From the NCBI RefSeq assembly GCF_013377495.2, contig NC_066370.1, positions 25,696,514 through 25,760,513 of the forward strand: a stretch of 64,000 bases of DNA. Reading direction: 5' to 3'. The position numbers and the translations under genes are program-made. Numbering within the stretch: the first letter of the stretch is position 1; every line of letters begins with the position of its first letter. The notes below the pieces were generated by a model. The model did no database searches, was not told the DNA's origin, and saw nothing but the letters and a program-made list of their open reading frames with translations. Of the stretch, positions 39,300 through 51,386 are shown piece by piece. Source of the stretch: Cygnus atratus. Lineage: Eukaryota > Chordata > Aves > Anseriformes > Anatidae.

Positions 39300-39635
39300 G
39301 TGGACTCACCAACTGGCGTCCCGCCTGAAGACACGCACAGCGCGTTCCCTGCCCTGCCGTCACTGCTGCACGTTCTGCAGCTCCCCAGGGGAAGCACCGT
39401 GAGCACGAGCCCCTGGAAGCCCGCCCTGCCCAGCAGCCTCGCTGGCCTCCCCGCATGCCCAGCACAGCGGGACAGCCAGCGCTACGGGGACCGGGAGCAC
39501 CCCGGGGCTCAGCCCTGCAGTTCTGTCCTGGGGCCGAAATGTTGTCCGCGGGCCCTCAGGTTGCCCGTCGGTGCTGTCAGCAGTTCGTTCCCTAGCACCT
39601 GCTGCAGGCTGAGACTTCAGCGCCCCGTGATGAGA
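39300..39635. promoter_or_regulatory. CpG-island-like segment
   Basis: About 25 CpGs lie in some 330 GC-rich bases flanked by AT-rich DNA, so by rough count this passes CpG-island rules. On the minus strand a CpG-rich frame (near 39460 down to 39310) ends at CCAGTTG|GTGAGT, a good donor, as a first exon inside an island might. On the plus strand, GATATATAAG at about 39748-39757 lies 120 bases downstream and resembles a TATA box. Neither direction has a recognisable product. This is the better of the two promoter candidates in the window. Confidence 0.4.
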
Positions 39636-41020
39636 ACCTGCTCACTGTACCACCAGGGTGCCAAAGTCACCGAATACATCTTCTCCAGTGAAAACGCCTG
39701 TTCTCCTCCTCTCTTTTCCCCTTCCTCCCCAGTTGGCAGCTCAGCAAGATATATAAGCAGATAAAAGCAATGTGTTCTAAAGGGACCAATTTTATAAATA
39801 ATGCATGATGCTACCATTGGTGTCCTTATTCCTTGTGTTGCTTCCTGAATACCGACCGATTTTGTGCAGCTCACTATATCAGAGTCTGGGCCAGTCTACT
39901 CCTTTATTAAACAGTTCATTAAATAATTAGGTCAAATAGATATTAACATAATGGTGCTTGTTTAAGTCCTGTAACAGAGAAAGGCATTAAGAAATAAAGG
40001 GGATAGGTTTCTTCCCAAGGTCTGTCGCCTCCTGGGTGGTAGAGCATGGTCAACACGGGACCTGTCTGTGTTTCCACTGTAGTTCAGACTGGAGTGCCCG
40101 CTTGACATCTCTGTTTTTCCCACTCCCATGCTTTGATTTACACCAAAGAGCAATGCCCATGGCCCACAAACTGGACTTCCTTTACATGAAATAGGCAAGA
40201 TGCACGCCTCACATGCTCCAGCTGTGACTGTACACTCGCCTGTGGGACCAGACACGAAGCCCAGCGTGAACAGCATGGACACCGGGCCCACAGCACCGAC
40301 TGCTGCAGCCTCCAGCCCTGTTCTAACTGCAACGCACTACCTGCTGCGGGAGAAACAGAATGAATTCTTCCTCTTCCTAAACTAGCGTTTGGAAAAATAT
40401 TTTCTCTCAATCTCTTACTAGCGTGGATCATTTCTAGTGAAGAGAAATAGAAAGTGATCTCTTCAGAAGTACAGCTGGCTGGCAAATGGTGAGACAGTCG
40501 AAAGCTGCTAGAGAAGAATGTCTCTGTTGTTGTGGGCAGCTCTTCACTGAAACATCCGCGTCCTCGGAGAGCAGGCACTAATAGTTACTAAGTCCAGGAC
40601 ATGAAGCTCAGCTGAACAGTTCACATAATTCTCTTCTTTTTGACTTTTAATTTGGAGCAGCAAGAGTATATTACAAAGCTTATGGATGTAAGATCTTGGA
40701 TTTTTACCATATATTATTTTTTAAATTATGCCATTTAATGGCTACCACATACAGAAAGCCACCAGTTAAGTTTTGACCAAAATCCCCGTACAGCTGACCA
40801 TTAACACACCAACAGGGGTGTGGACACCGTTCAACAGCATCAACACCAGCAGCAAAAGAATTATTTGCATGTCAAATTTGCAAATTAAAAACGTGAACAG
40901 ATGACTACTGAACATCTTGATTCACACTGTGTTTCTCCTGCTTGTCAGTTTCTGGCAGTTATGAATAGTAACTTGAAAAAGTGCTAAAAATAAAACAGAT
41001 TCAAGCCCTGGCTCAAAATT

Positions 41021-41054
41021 CTTTTTTTTTTTTTCTTTTTTTCCCCCCTTCCAG
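41021..41054 (+). repeat. Homopyrimidine tract ending in CCAG
   Basis: Thirty-two uninterrupted pyrimidines (T-rich, then six C, then TTCC) end in AG. This could act as a strong 3' splice site, or form a triplex as a mirror-like homopurine-homopyrimidine run. The sequence after it is open for only 26 codons and has no nearby donor, so I do not call an exon. Confidence 0.75.
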
Positions 41055-41152
41055 TTTGCCTTTGATACTTTGCTTGATATTGCTAATAATAAAATCAGTA
41101 TGACTCATAAAACCATTGCTTTTAATTTAAAATAACAAAAAGCATGTCTTAC

Positions 41153-41343
41153 CTGTGGAAAAGGCGCAAACCATAACCTCCAGAACTCATTCTCTCATTA
41201 AGTTGAAATGACACAGAGGTATAGCTCTAGCAGCCCGGCTGCAGCAGCCTGCCATGAGCAGGGGGCAGGGGCAGCCTGTGGCCACCCACTGCCCGCAGGC
41301 ACCGACCTCCTCCCTGCCCCCAGCCTGGGGACTGGCCTTAGCG
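41153..41343 (-). other. Candidate untranslated or non-coding exon (minus strand)
   Basis: On the minus strand, GATTTTCTTACCAG (with a second copy TGCTTCTTACCAG 15 bases upstream) is an acceptor pair. CCACAG|GTAAGA, 191 bases later, is a consensus donor. One frame is open for about 58 codons, then meets TGA before the donor, so it would not be a simple internal coding exon. The middle is GC-rich. A non-coding RNA exon or a chance pairing are both possible. Confidence 0.2.
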
Positions 41344-44300
41344 CTGGTAAGAAAATCACTGGTAAGAAGCACAAATTAGTAAATAGGAAGGTCCTTTCCA
41401 AAAGTGACAAATCACTACTAAAGGCTGGCTGAGGGAATCCTGAACTTAGTCTTACTGTTAAAGTGAATAAACGCAATAAATGCTATTACTATTTATAATA
41501 AAAACATCAACTTTTCCTGTAAAATGATTAATATGATATTCAGTTTTAAATTTTCTTCAACCATAGCTGTCATAGAAACCAGGATTTTGTTTTCCTCTTA
41601 TCTTCAGATTTTTTTTTGGAAAATATATTCCAAAAATCTTGAGTGAGAAGCATTAGTTCACCTGGGTTTAAGCAACAAAACTGCACTGTATCGACCTGCA
41701 CATAGCATCAAATGGCAGCTGGACCAAAAACATCCAAGGCCAGATTTATAAAAGCACTTTGGATATGGACAGTGTGTATAGAGGCTAGATGGAATTCCCA
41801 GAAGCTTCTGTGCCCCACACTCACTGTGACTCTCATAGGAGACAAGAGCCCCATTGTCACTGGAAGTCCCTCTGTAAGTACTTAGGGGTGGCAACTCTTA
41901 AAATCTGGTTTCGCGTCACTATTTTTGACTCCTCACCACAAAACAAGGATTCTCCAGCCCGGTAGTTTAAAGGATCCAAGTGAATGGTATCATACTGTAA
42001 GCCCCACTGCAGCTCTAAGCACTATGGAATAACAGGGTCTCTCAATTTCCTCTGTATCTGCACTGCTATTACTGACCACTGCTGTGGCATCTTTCTGTTA
42101 ACAGAAAGAACAAAAAGGCAAGGAAGAGAGCTGCTGAGAATAAAGGTAGTCAGGTTTGGAGGACTGCAAGTGTTTCTGTAGGTACTTTGCATGTTAATCT
42201 CAATTCATCATTAAGGTATGCTTCAAAAAGCATAAATTTATCACTTCTAATATGGTAAGAGACTCATAAAAATTAATCAAACATCTGGTTCTGATCTTAA
42301 GACAACCTTTGCTTTGCCTAGCAACTACCATTAACTGTGAAAATTAAAGTATCTTTACAAGAAATGTAACATGAAAATTTATGCCTGTTTAGCTCTATGC
42401 CTGAAATTCTGCTGCTACATGAGTATTTCTGCTTTAATTCCGCAGATGACGGCAGGAAGGAGGCAGATGCTAGTCAGAGCAGGCAATGCATATATTTACA
42501 CGCACATGCCATAGTAGCAATGGGGTTGGAATGGGTGGCAGGATTGCTAAACAGGCCATTTAAAATCAAAGAATTGTGTTCATCCGAGCCAGAAAATAGA
42601 AAATACACAAAAGTTTAGTATAGAAAACAGTCTATTTATGTTAGATACTTTATGAAAGAAAGATTACTGTGTTCAGAACCAAATGTTCTACACATTAAGC
42701 GACCAAACAGCGTAAGAAGAAATATTAGCACACTTTATGGATCCCGCCACTCCGATGAAACCAGCTTATATAAATTTATTCATGTCGTTCGTGCTTTATT
42801 ATTGACTACTAGCTTCATTTTGTCTCTCGCATGAAATAGATCCTCTCCTTTTACCTCCAAGAACTCCTAAATTCAGTTTTACCGCACGAGCATTTTATAA
42901 TGGTGAGATTTCCTCATGCACACAAGCACGGTTGCTCCACACAGGCCGTGTATTTACTTAGTGAAAGAAAAGCAGCGGAGCAATGAGTTCCTTTCCTTTC
43001 CTGCCACCTCAGTGCATCCCATTTCCCACAGCCTCATGATCAAATTCAGCAGGGTGCTGGCAGCTTGGAAGAGGCACAACGAGTGACCAGAATTTTGCTC
43101 AGGGAATGGCAGGACTAAGGCCCAGTACAGTTACTGGTGAACTGTGCAGCACAGCCTTGTTTTCCTGAGAGCAATACCAGAGCAGACAGCTGCATGGGCA
43201 GAACACACACAGCGCACATGCTGGAAGTACGGCAGGTGCTGCTTCTGAAGCTTCCTCCTGGTGTCTGGTGGTTGTGTTCTGACAGACTGATGTCTGCCTT
43301 CCACACAATGCACCATAAACTGTCAGGAATCCACTTCCCTGCTGTACTAAAAGGCCACTACAGACACCTCCCACGTGTGCCTCTATTTTAAGGGCTCCAT
43401 CCAACTGTAGTGTGGATGATAAACCTCTGAACACATTATCAACAACCTTTACTGTAACCACAGAAGTTGCTGAAAATTGAGGCAAAGAAGGCATTGAGTT
43501 TCTCAGCTCCGTGTGCCCACTGCCACAAAATCACCCACTGGATTCAGCAACGAGCCCACGTTTTCCTTGCTCAACCTTTACTGCTAATTTAGCGGTAGAA
43601 GCTCATCTTGTCACCCTTGATGTCCCTTGCAAGTCTCAACTCCAGTTCCGTTTTGGCTTACCTAACATTAACCCATGTGCCCAGCCAACGTTTCAAAATT
43701 CCTCCTTTGCAGCTTGTCCTCTTCCACCTCCTGTACAGTGTTTTTACATGAGAGCTTCATTGTAAATTGCATTGTTAGCCAAGCCAGTCTCTTGAAACAT
43801 CTAAATGCCTTCGTGAGTATTGGGATGGGTTACTCTTGCACTTGAAGGATGCTGTTCTGGAAGATCTACCAGCTTTCCTGAGATTCTTTGTGCTTTAAAG
43901 CTGCCTCCCATGGGTGGCCAGACACCAGCTTCCTGAAAAAACATAAGGCTGCTCACCCCGTGTCCAGTGCCTGTACTTGGCTCCTTGCCTTTCTCGCTCC
44001 CCCCAGGATCTTTTTGGATTGCTTTTCATGCATTTCTTCTGATGTTCTTTCATCCAAAGAGGCAAATAGCTCAGTTACTACTCTAATGCTCTCTTAGCCT
44101 GAATAGCCACATCACTGAATTTACTATTTTTCAGAGAAAAAATGTCCAAAAGGGGGACCTAAAGCATGTCATCTATTCCCTACTTCAAATAAATGAAAGG
44201 TCTTTCTTAATGCATTATTACTTCGAGGAAGGCATGTTTCATTAAACAAATATGCCACCAGCACAATGAAAAGATGTCACAAGGTTCTTGCCACCATTTA

Positions 44301-44461
44301 CAAACACCAAACTCATTTGAACTATGAATTCAGTGGTTTTTTTTACAAAACTAGGACTAAACTATTTGTTGCTCTGTATAATGACATTTTATTGTCTGAA
44401 ACAATTTCAAAACTTAAAACCCACAGAACATACAGTATATAAATATCTAAAATACACTTAC

Positions 44462-44580
44462 CTCTTTCACATCTTGAAAATACCTTGAGCACTTGATCAG
44501 GTAGGCAGTGAGGCCCCTCAGGAAGATTGCTCTAGATGGATGTGCATTGGTGCCACCTCTTGATTCTTTCAGTATCATGG
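44462..44580 (-). other. Candidate coding exon with start codon (minus strand)
   Basis: On the minus strand, GAAAGAG|GTAAGTG is a consensus donor. The frame leading into it opens with ATG at 44578-44576 and runs 39 codons without a stop: MILKESRGGTNAHPSRAIFL, then RGLTAYLIKCSRYFQDVKE, ending in phase 0. A modest acceptor (GTGTCTGCACACAG) lies two bases before the ATG, so it could be a first coding exon or an internal exon. A TAA lies nine codons upstream in frame. The residue make-up looks protein-like, but the family is not recognised. Confidence 0.25.
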
Positions 44581-45491
44581 CTGTGTGCAGACACAGCTCT
44601 GCCCCTTACATGCTACATACAGTTGAGAGAGCAGTCATGTAACAGGAACAGTAAGTTTTTCTGGTCTTTGTATTTGTTGTTGCAGCAGCAGAAGTAAAAA
44701 TCTGTGATGAAAGAAGATTTAGGAATGTGTTTAGACCCTTCCACTGAACTCAGCAGGAACTTTACAAATGACCTGGAACATGCAAGATGAAGTCCATGAC
44801 TTTCAAGGACAAGCAAAACAACAAGGTGAAGATGTGATAATTAGCTCAACCTATGTGCAAAAATGGCTGCAGGAATTAGAAAAGCATAGCTGTAAATATT
44901 CATTTTATAGCCTCAAAATATACAATGAACTAAAAAAGCAAGAAATTAATTTACCATGAACTGCACAATCACCAAAGACTTTTATTGCAAACTGTAAAAG
45001 TTACAATAAAAGTAGCAGTGGTTTTACAGCTATTATAAAGTTTGAATTCATGCATATTGTTTCTCCAGTGCCATTAAAAGAATATAATGTAAAATTCACA
45101 GTGACTTTTTTGTTTAGTTATGAAAATGATAATTTATACAAATGGCATACAGACAAAAGAGAAAGATACAAAGAGTCTTTAATCTGAATTTATTTCTTTA
45201 CTTCTCCTGTTATTCCTGCTACTTTATGCTACGGGTTTACGTTGTATTTGTTAAAAAAAAAAACCACACACAAAACTCTTCCCCCCACCAAGATACCACA
45301 CAAAACATTTTCATTCTTCTAATCTTTTCAAGCAAATGAATAGATATAGAGAAAACATATATATGAAAATGTTTGAGCTGTAAAGCTTTTAAAAGGAAGT
45401 ATTTCAGATATCTAATTAATTGCAGCGTTTTTCAGAGTCAGATAGTTCAGTCACACTATTTTAAAACCAGCTTTTCCTCTGTAAAATTTGA

Positions 45492-45523
45492 CTTTTTTTT
45501 CTTTTTTTCTTTTCCTTCCATAG
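45492..45523 (+). repeat. Homopyrimidine tract ending in CATAG
   Basis: Twenty-eight uninterrupted pyrimidines precede CATAG, a strong 3' splice-site-like sequence. Downstream is a short TTCAATG duplication (45524-45537) and no clear donor, so no exon is called. Confidence 0.7.
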
Positions 45524-46620
45524 TTCAATGTTCAATGTTCATAGCCTAGTTCAATGAGGCTCAGGCTCTAAATTGCTTTTGCACATTAAATTCGTAGCAG
45601 CTGGATTTGCAGGAGCTTTGATCCTGCTATCTCTTGGGCATCTTTACATACCCTTATCCTGACTTTTTCCTCCCTCAAAACTCTCATTAAAAACACAGGA
45701 TTGAGTTCTGTGGGCTTGTTTGTTTGTCCCCCTCTTTATCTAGTTTTGCTCTCAGAAAAGTCAGCAGGCCTGCTGGTTTCAGCTGTGGAAGACTAGTTCA
45801 CATGAAAGAAAGTTGGTGACTTCATTTTACACAAAATTGGAAAAGTGAAATTAAAACATTCAAATATGTAGATGACATGATTAGCTAACTTGTACTTTTC
45901 CTTAGTGCTTAGGCAGAAAAGCTTGCTGTCTGTTTCACAACATTAAAAAAAAAAAAGACTTTAAACCCTAAATTAATAGTAGTTTTGTGCAAAATACATA
46001 TATAAAGAATTCTAAGTAAATCTCATACAAAATCACTATGGATTAGTCACATGATGTATTTGTAAGTATGCTATATTTCATACATAGGTATATTGTTTTG
46101 TAAAATTCAGTTTTCACATTTTATCCTTTTCATGCTTTAAAGTGTGATTGCTGACTGAGGAGATTACAGCAGAACGATTTGTTTCACTATCTAGAGAATC
46201 TGGGTACCTGAAGAATGCCATGTATAGGTACAGTGCCTCCTGTTTGCACTTCATGGCATGCACCTCCCGAACGAACAACCTGAACGACACACCGGTCCCA
46301 AAGGTTAATAGGGACGGTGACCTCTGCCAGGCAGCACAGCACCAAGTGTAATTCCATTAATGTACTGCCGAGACAACAAGAAGATAATCGGACACTAAAT
46401 TAAAAAAGTGTGGAGCGACGCCTTTACGCTCATCTTTGCTCAGTGAAAACAGAACACAAAAATAAAACAATCCCAGCTGAGTTACTCATCTTTGATGCTT
46501 TTAAAACGATAAACAGGTTAGAAATATCTTCCAGAAAAAGAGATCATACCAGACATTTTTGGCACCCCTTTTGCAAGCTGCAAAATGGGATGAATGTCAC
46601 TACCCAGCCAACAAATTCAT

Positions 46621-47300
46621 CACCACCCGTGCTGCTTCGATTCACCACGTATTTCCAAGGGAGGAGGGCCACAAAGAGGCAACGGAACGTAACGGAGGGG
46701 CAGAGAAGTAGCCTTGGGAGATGCGAATCTTACACTGCGCTCTGCCATTTCTTTCCTAGAAATCTAGCTCTTTCTTGCTTCATTTCTTCCTCGGCACTCT
46801 GGGACTGATTCCGCTCTCCCCTTCTCTTTTGTTATATCTCCTGAAACCCACTGGGAAAAGCGGCATAAAGATGCAGCCAAGCGCATTGTGCCGGTAACCA
46901 GGGCTTCGAACCAGGCCGGGCGCCCAGGCCCGAGCAGGCCTTGCCCCCGGGCGGCACCTCCGGAGGTGGCTTTCTGCCTCCGGGGGCTTTCTTTGTGGCG
47001 TGCTTTTTTAGAAGGAAAATGTTTCCTTTTCAAGCGAGACACATTTCTCATGAAGGAAACCACAATGTCAAACTTTTCCTGAAAAGACAGGAACACAGCA
47101 AGGCACGCTCGGCCATCGTGGTACCAGGACGCCCCTGGAACCAGGCGCGGTGCGGGCAGCGGAAAGGGGCACTGCGCCCCAAAGGAAACGGGGCTGCTGC
47201 AGCAGGGGCAAGCTGGAGAAACATCTGTAAAGGCTGATAATAGATTCGCTTCCTGAAATTCTTCCAGAACTGCTGTGAAAAGCAGGAAGTATGGGCAAGG
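46621..47300. other. GC- and CpG-rich zone with the window's longest open frame
   Basis: CpGs are concentrated at 46640-47170, with about ten in 130 bases around 46890-47000. The minus strand is open over 268 codons from 47567 to 46764, the longest frame in the window. Its first codon is TTG rather than ATG, its first ATG is tens of codons in, and no domain or signal peptide is recognisable. A 267-codon frame is uncommon by chance in 64 kb but is plausible in such GC-rich sequence. It may be a CpG-island remnant, or less likely a lineage-specific coding exon. Confidence 0.3.
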
Positions 47301-50300
47301 GAGAGGAAGAAAATTACAGATGAGAAAAGAAAGGTCTGTTCCCCCCAAACTGGCTGGGATTGTGAATGCTGCTGTATGTGATGCTGCAGGTGTCATTAAT
47401 GAAGTTTCTATGTCCCAGGAATACGCACAAAGGGCCAGCAGGGTTATTTCTGCCACGTGCCAGTCCTTTGCCTCGAGTTTGGGCCCACGCTCCAAGCAAA
47501 CGGGGATGAAACGTGGCCCTTTCCCATGGGGTGTGCATGCCCCTGCAAGTCTGCTTTCCTCCAGCAACCAGTAAGGCTGATCCAGACCCAGCTACAAAAC
47601 TCTTACCTAGGCTCGGCTTTGGGCTACTGTAACCAAAACTGGCACTGTAGGAACAGCATTAAATTACAAGGAATACCAACTTTCCAAAGCAACACTGGAT
47701 TTCAGGGATTGGGACCACCTGAACAAGACAGTACATTCCTGAATATAAGAGAGGAAAGAGAGAAACAAGGGAAGCTACTCCCTCCTCAGCTGCTGGGCAG
47801 GGAGCGGGCTGGGCACAGCCCTGCAAGGAGCCCCAGCCAGAAAGGTGCCTGGCCCTGGCACGCCTCTGCCCTTGGTGCCTGGGGGTGACCACAGGCCATC
47901 CAGGGATGAAGGACAAGGGCCAGACAATTAGGACATCAGAAGTAAGGCTTTCTTCATCTGTTGTCAGCTCGGACAACAGCTTCCTTGGCTCAGCTTCTTG
48001 CTCTGTCCCAGAGAAGAAGGTAAAGCATGGCTTGTGCCATCTTCCCTGCTCCGGGCAGAGTGCATTGCAAGCGCCAGCTGCACTGATGTGAAGCAGCCAG
48101 GTTTGCCAGGGAGGTTACAAAGGTGCACCAGGGCATCCCTGGAACAAGCACCCTTGGTTTACCCTTCCTCCCCTTCTTGATATGGAGAACAAGTAGAGCT
48201 CTCTACGGAGTAAAGCTCTGCCCAGAAAACATAATCTTACTATTTCCTGAAGATGGCTGATAGCTTAGTCATATTTAATGATCTCGAGCCATGTTGACTA
48301 CTATATTTTATCAGAAAAAAATGCTCAGATGAATACTAAGATGAACAATAAAGTGTTACATTTTTCTACATTTCTACATGAAAAAAAAAAAGATTTACTT
48401 GACTAAGGTAGAGGGAGATTTGATTATTATTTGTTTCCAATTTAAATATTGTGCCCTCCATAATCTCTCTGGAGCCCCAAGCAATAGCATTTTGAAAGAC
48501 CAACCCGTAAAACCAAAGCTGGCATAGCCAGCTGCAAAGATACTTCCTCCTTCCCTCAAAGAAAGCTGAGATTCTCTCCCAGCTCCACAATGTCCCGTGA
48601 GAAGGAAGCACAATGGGAAGCAGCACGAGTGGGGAGCATCACGCGGCAGCACCCTGAGACGCAGGGCCAAGCGCTCGGCTCTGCCATGGCTGCTGCTCCG
48701 CCATGCGCCTGCAGCCAGGACCCGCGCACCTCGGTACACTCAGTTAAGATCCTCTACTGCAGGCCAAAACCCTCACACTGATTTGTGTTCAGAAATGAAA
48801 TAGTAACCAGTTTTGTCTATTAAGCAGAGACAGGCTAATAGCAAGGAAAACAATTAGTAACTATCATGCAAATTCTGAATTGCCTTTTTCTTTTCAGCCA
48901 CTTCTTTTTTTGGCATCCATGAAAATTGCTTTTGTTCACAGTAATATTTGGAAAAGAGGTTTTATTTATGCAAATAGATGCATTTCTAAAAAAACAAATT
49001 TGCATGTAAATGAGTGTATTTGTGCATCAATTAGTGAATTTGAGTTCTTCTTTGCTGCAAACACACATCCATTTAGATGGTTGTAAATGACTAGTGAGAG
49101 AGAAAGAGGAAACATAAATGAGTCAATTTTCCTGAGCACTTGACAGATAACGCAAAATGCCTATTGTAGGGGAGACAGGGAAACTATACAAATGCATAAA
49201 GACAGCAGCACAAAGCAGCTTAGTCAACAGAACTGTAATTCTTGGTCAACCTTTTAAGTCTCCTGAGACACAAAAGAAAAAATGGTACTCAAAAAAAAAA
49301 CCACACCACAAAGTTTATTCTGTCTACATTCTGCAGGCACGCTAATAACACTTCATTGGAAAGGGCATCAAAGATATAACTAGATCTTTAAAAACTGACA
49401 ACAGATGGAGAAACGATAGCTGGTAAAACCAGTCCCTTGATAAGACCCCTACCTTACCAGTTGGAAGATAGACCAGTAAATCCAGGTGTAACAACAAGCT
49501 TAAAAATCACTGAACAGATTGTCTTGACTTAAGAAAACAAGCTTGAGCAAGGAAGCATGAGAACACTGTCACTAAAAAACAGTGTTTTCCTTTGGACAGA
49601 AGGGGAGATGGTGGCAAATCTTTTTGCTCACTTTCCAGGAAGTTCTCTTCAGAAAATGAAAACCTTTGCATGCACTACAATAAAGAGAACCCCAAGTTTT
49701 GCTGATACATTCATACATTCAGTACATATGGTAACAATTACCTTGCCTATTGTCTTTTGCTAATTTAAGCATATGTTCCCAAAAGCCTTCAATGAAATGC
49801 AAAGTTCACAAGACCATCCGTTATTTATTAATTTTTATTTTATCTGTTCTTTCTGGCTACCTCTGCCTAGAACAAGACATCTCTTGCAGACTGGAGTTGG
49901 AGAGAAAAGGGAGGGAAGAAACTGCTCGTAGATTCAGCTGTCAAGACTGCGGTCAAGCCAGGCCTAAACAAAAAACTTCCTATCGTGCTCAACACAACCT
50001 GTCCTTAATAATCCTCAGTTAGGATTATGGCTGTTGTGTAAAACAGAAGCAGTTTTTCTTCAGGTCAATTTTCACTAGAAAACGGTAGCTAAATCACACT
50101 TCTGACAAAACCTACGAAAAATGTTAACGTATGATTTTAGTAACTCCTGATCTTCCACCTCTCTTTCATGCACATATTACCTTCTGCATGTTGATAATCC
50201 TGTAAATCTCTAATGTTTGACTGACAGTAAAGTTCTCCCACCAAGCAGAAATGTGAACGTAAAACAGAGCAAGACAGCTGGTTTTAGACTACAACTTATT

Positions 50301-51295
50301 TTTGTCCTGTTTCATTTCAAGACCAGTAATAGGTGTGAGCTGATGTGATGAAGACCATAGATATGACTCAGAAGTTTGTCCTTTATAACTTGTAGACACA
50401 CAGTGCCACTTCGCCATGAGATTAAATGGAACAGTAGAATTCAAAGGAAGTCTCCAAAACCACAGAAGCAAAAGCAAAACCGACTCCTGAGAAAGCCCAT
50501 CAAAAGGGGAATGGGCAAACCGAGAGCACACGGCCATGGTGGAGAAGGGCTAGAAAGCAGATGGCCACGAGTATCACGAGGTCACTGCTAATAAATCACA
50601 TCAAACCAGAACCATTCCATTCATATATCCTTTTCTACAGTTTATTTCCCTGAACCAGGATTGTGTGCGCATACACTAGGTGAGTAAAGTATTCATGCAA
50701 CCACTGGTAATAGTAACAGAGTTGCACAAGTATTCTACTGCATGGCTTGTAACAGGTAGAAATCCTAACTCTCGGTGTGCAAAGTTACTCCGCAAACACC
50801 GAATAACCTATCAAATCCACAAATCTAACTTCTTTTTTGGCCTCATTTACATTAGTTCTGTAAACTGATGAATCTTAAACAAACCTAACAACCTATCTTT
50901 TAAAAGCCAAACATAGGAAGATCTCTATCCCATTATGTTAGCCCATCGCTTCATTCAGAGTTATCCAAATCCAGATTCCTTCTTCCATCTGACTGATTTT
51001 AGCAGAGATACTCATCTTCCTCTGTGAACTGACTGTTCATGCAAACTCAGTCACTGCAAACCAGCTGTAATTCTCTTCACTGATTGCATCATTTCTGCCC
51101 TTACTCTTAGCAGGATTTTAGGGTGACGAGCTTCAGAAGGAAGGATGGGAATGTACTTCATCAGTTTCCTACCTATGGAGGGTCATTAGATAAGCAATTA
51201 AACACGTGGAAGCATTTATTTACTGAAATAAAATGTTCTTAATTTTATAGTGGCTTGCTTTTATATACTGCAAGGTATATAAAAATATTCAGCAA
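47301..51295. other. Non-coding stretch
   Basis: The GC-richer part up to about 48200 holds a G-quadruplex motif (47795-47813) and a possible 38-base minus-strand exon (47607-47644) between CTGTTCCTACAG and CCTAG|GTAAGA. Beyond that the DNA is AT-rich, and I see nothing recognisable. Confidence 0.55.
47795..47813 (+). other. Short-loop G-quadruplex motif
   Basis: GGG CA GGG AGC GGG CT GGG contains four G3 runs with loops of 2, 3 and 2 bases, a class expected to fold stably. It lies in a GC-rich stretch with no recognised gene. Confidence 0.8.
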
Positions 51296-51329
51296 TCTAG
51301 CAAATATTCAAGTCTAGCAAATATTCAGG
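51296..51329 (+). repeat. 17-bp tandem duplication
   Basis: TCTAGCAAATATTCAAG (51296-51312) is followed directly by TCTAGCAAATATTCAGG (51313-51329), one mismatch apart. A partial third copy (AAATATTCAG) lies just upstream at about 51282. This is local slippage or duplication. Confidence 0.8.
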
Positions 51330-51367
51330 TACTACCCTGTTATTTCATCCACTATCCAAGGAGATTT

Positions 51368-51386
51368 CCCCCCCCCCCCCCCCCCC
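51368..51386 (+). repeat. Pure C19 homopolymer
   Basis: Nineteen consecutive C residues, followed by a short CA-rich stretch. Long poly-C is rarer than poly-A in vertebrate DNA. The opposite strand (poly-G) can form a quadruplex and is a common sequencing and assembly problem. Confidence 0.9.

Larger units (their letters stand above)
39636..46620. other. Non-coding AT-rich stretch with two candidate exons
   Basis: No named gene. It holds the candidate minus-strand exons at 41153-41343 and 44462-44580 and the pyrimidine tracts at 41021 and 45492. Open frames at 40138-40578 (minus, 146 codons) and 43099-43494 (minus, 131 codons) show no domain or paired splice sites. Confidence 0.55.

Noticed and set aside
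46902..46912. GGTTCGAAGCC on the minus strand resembles a tRNA B box
   Set aside because: The flanking bases cannot form the T stem and no A box or acceptor stem is present.
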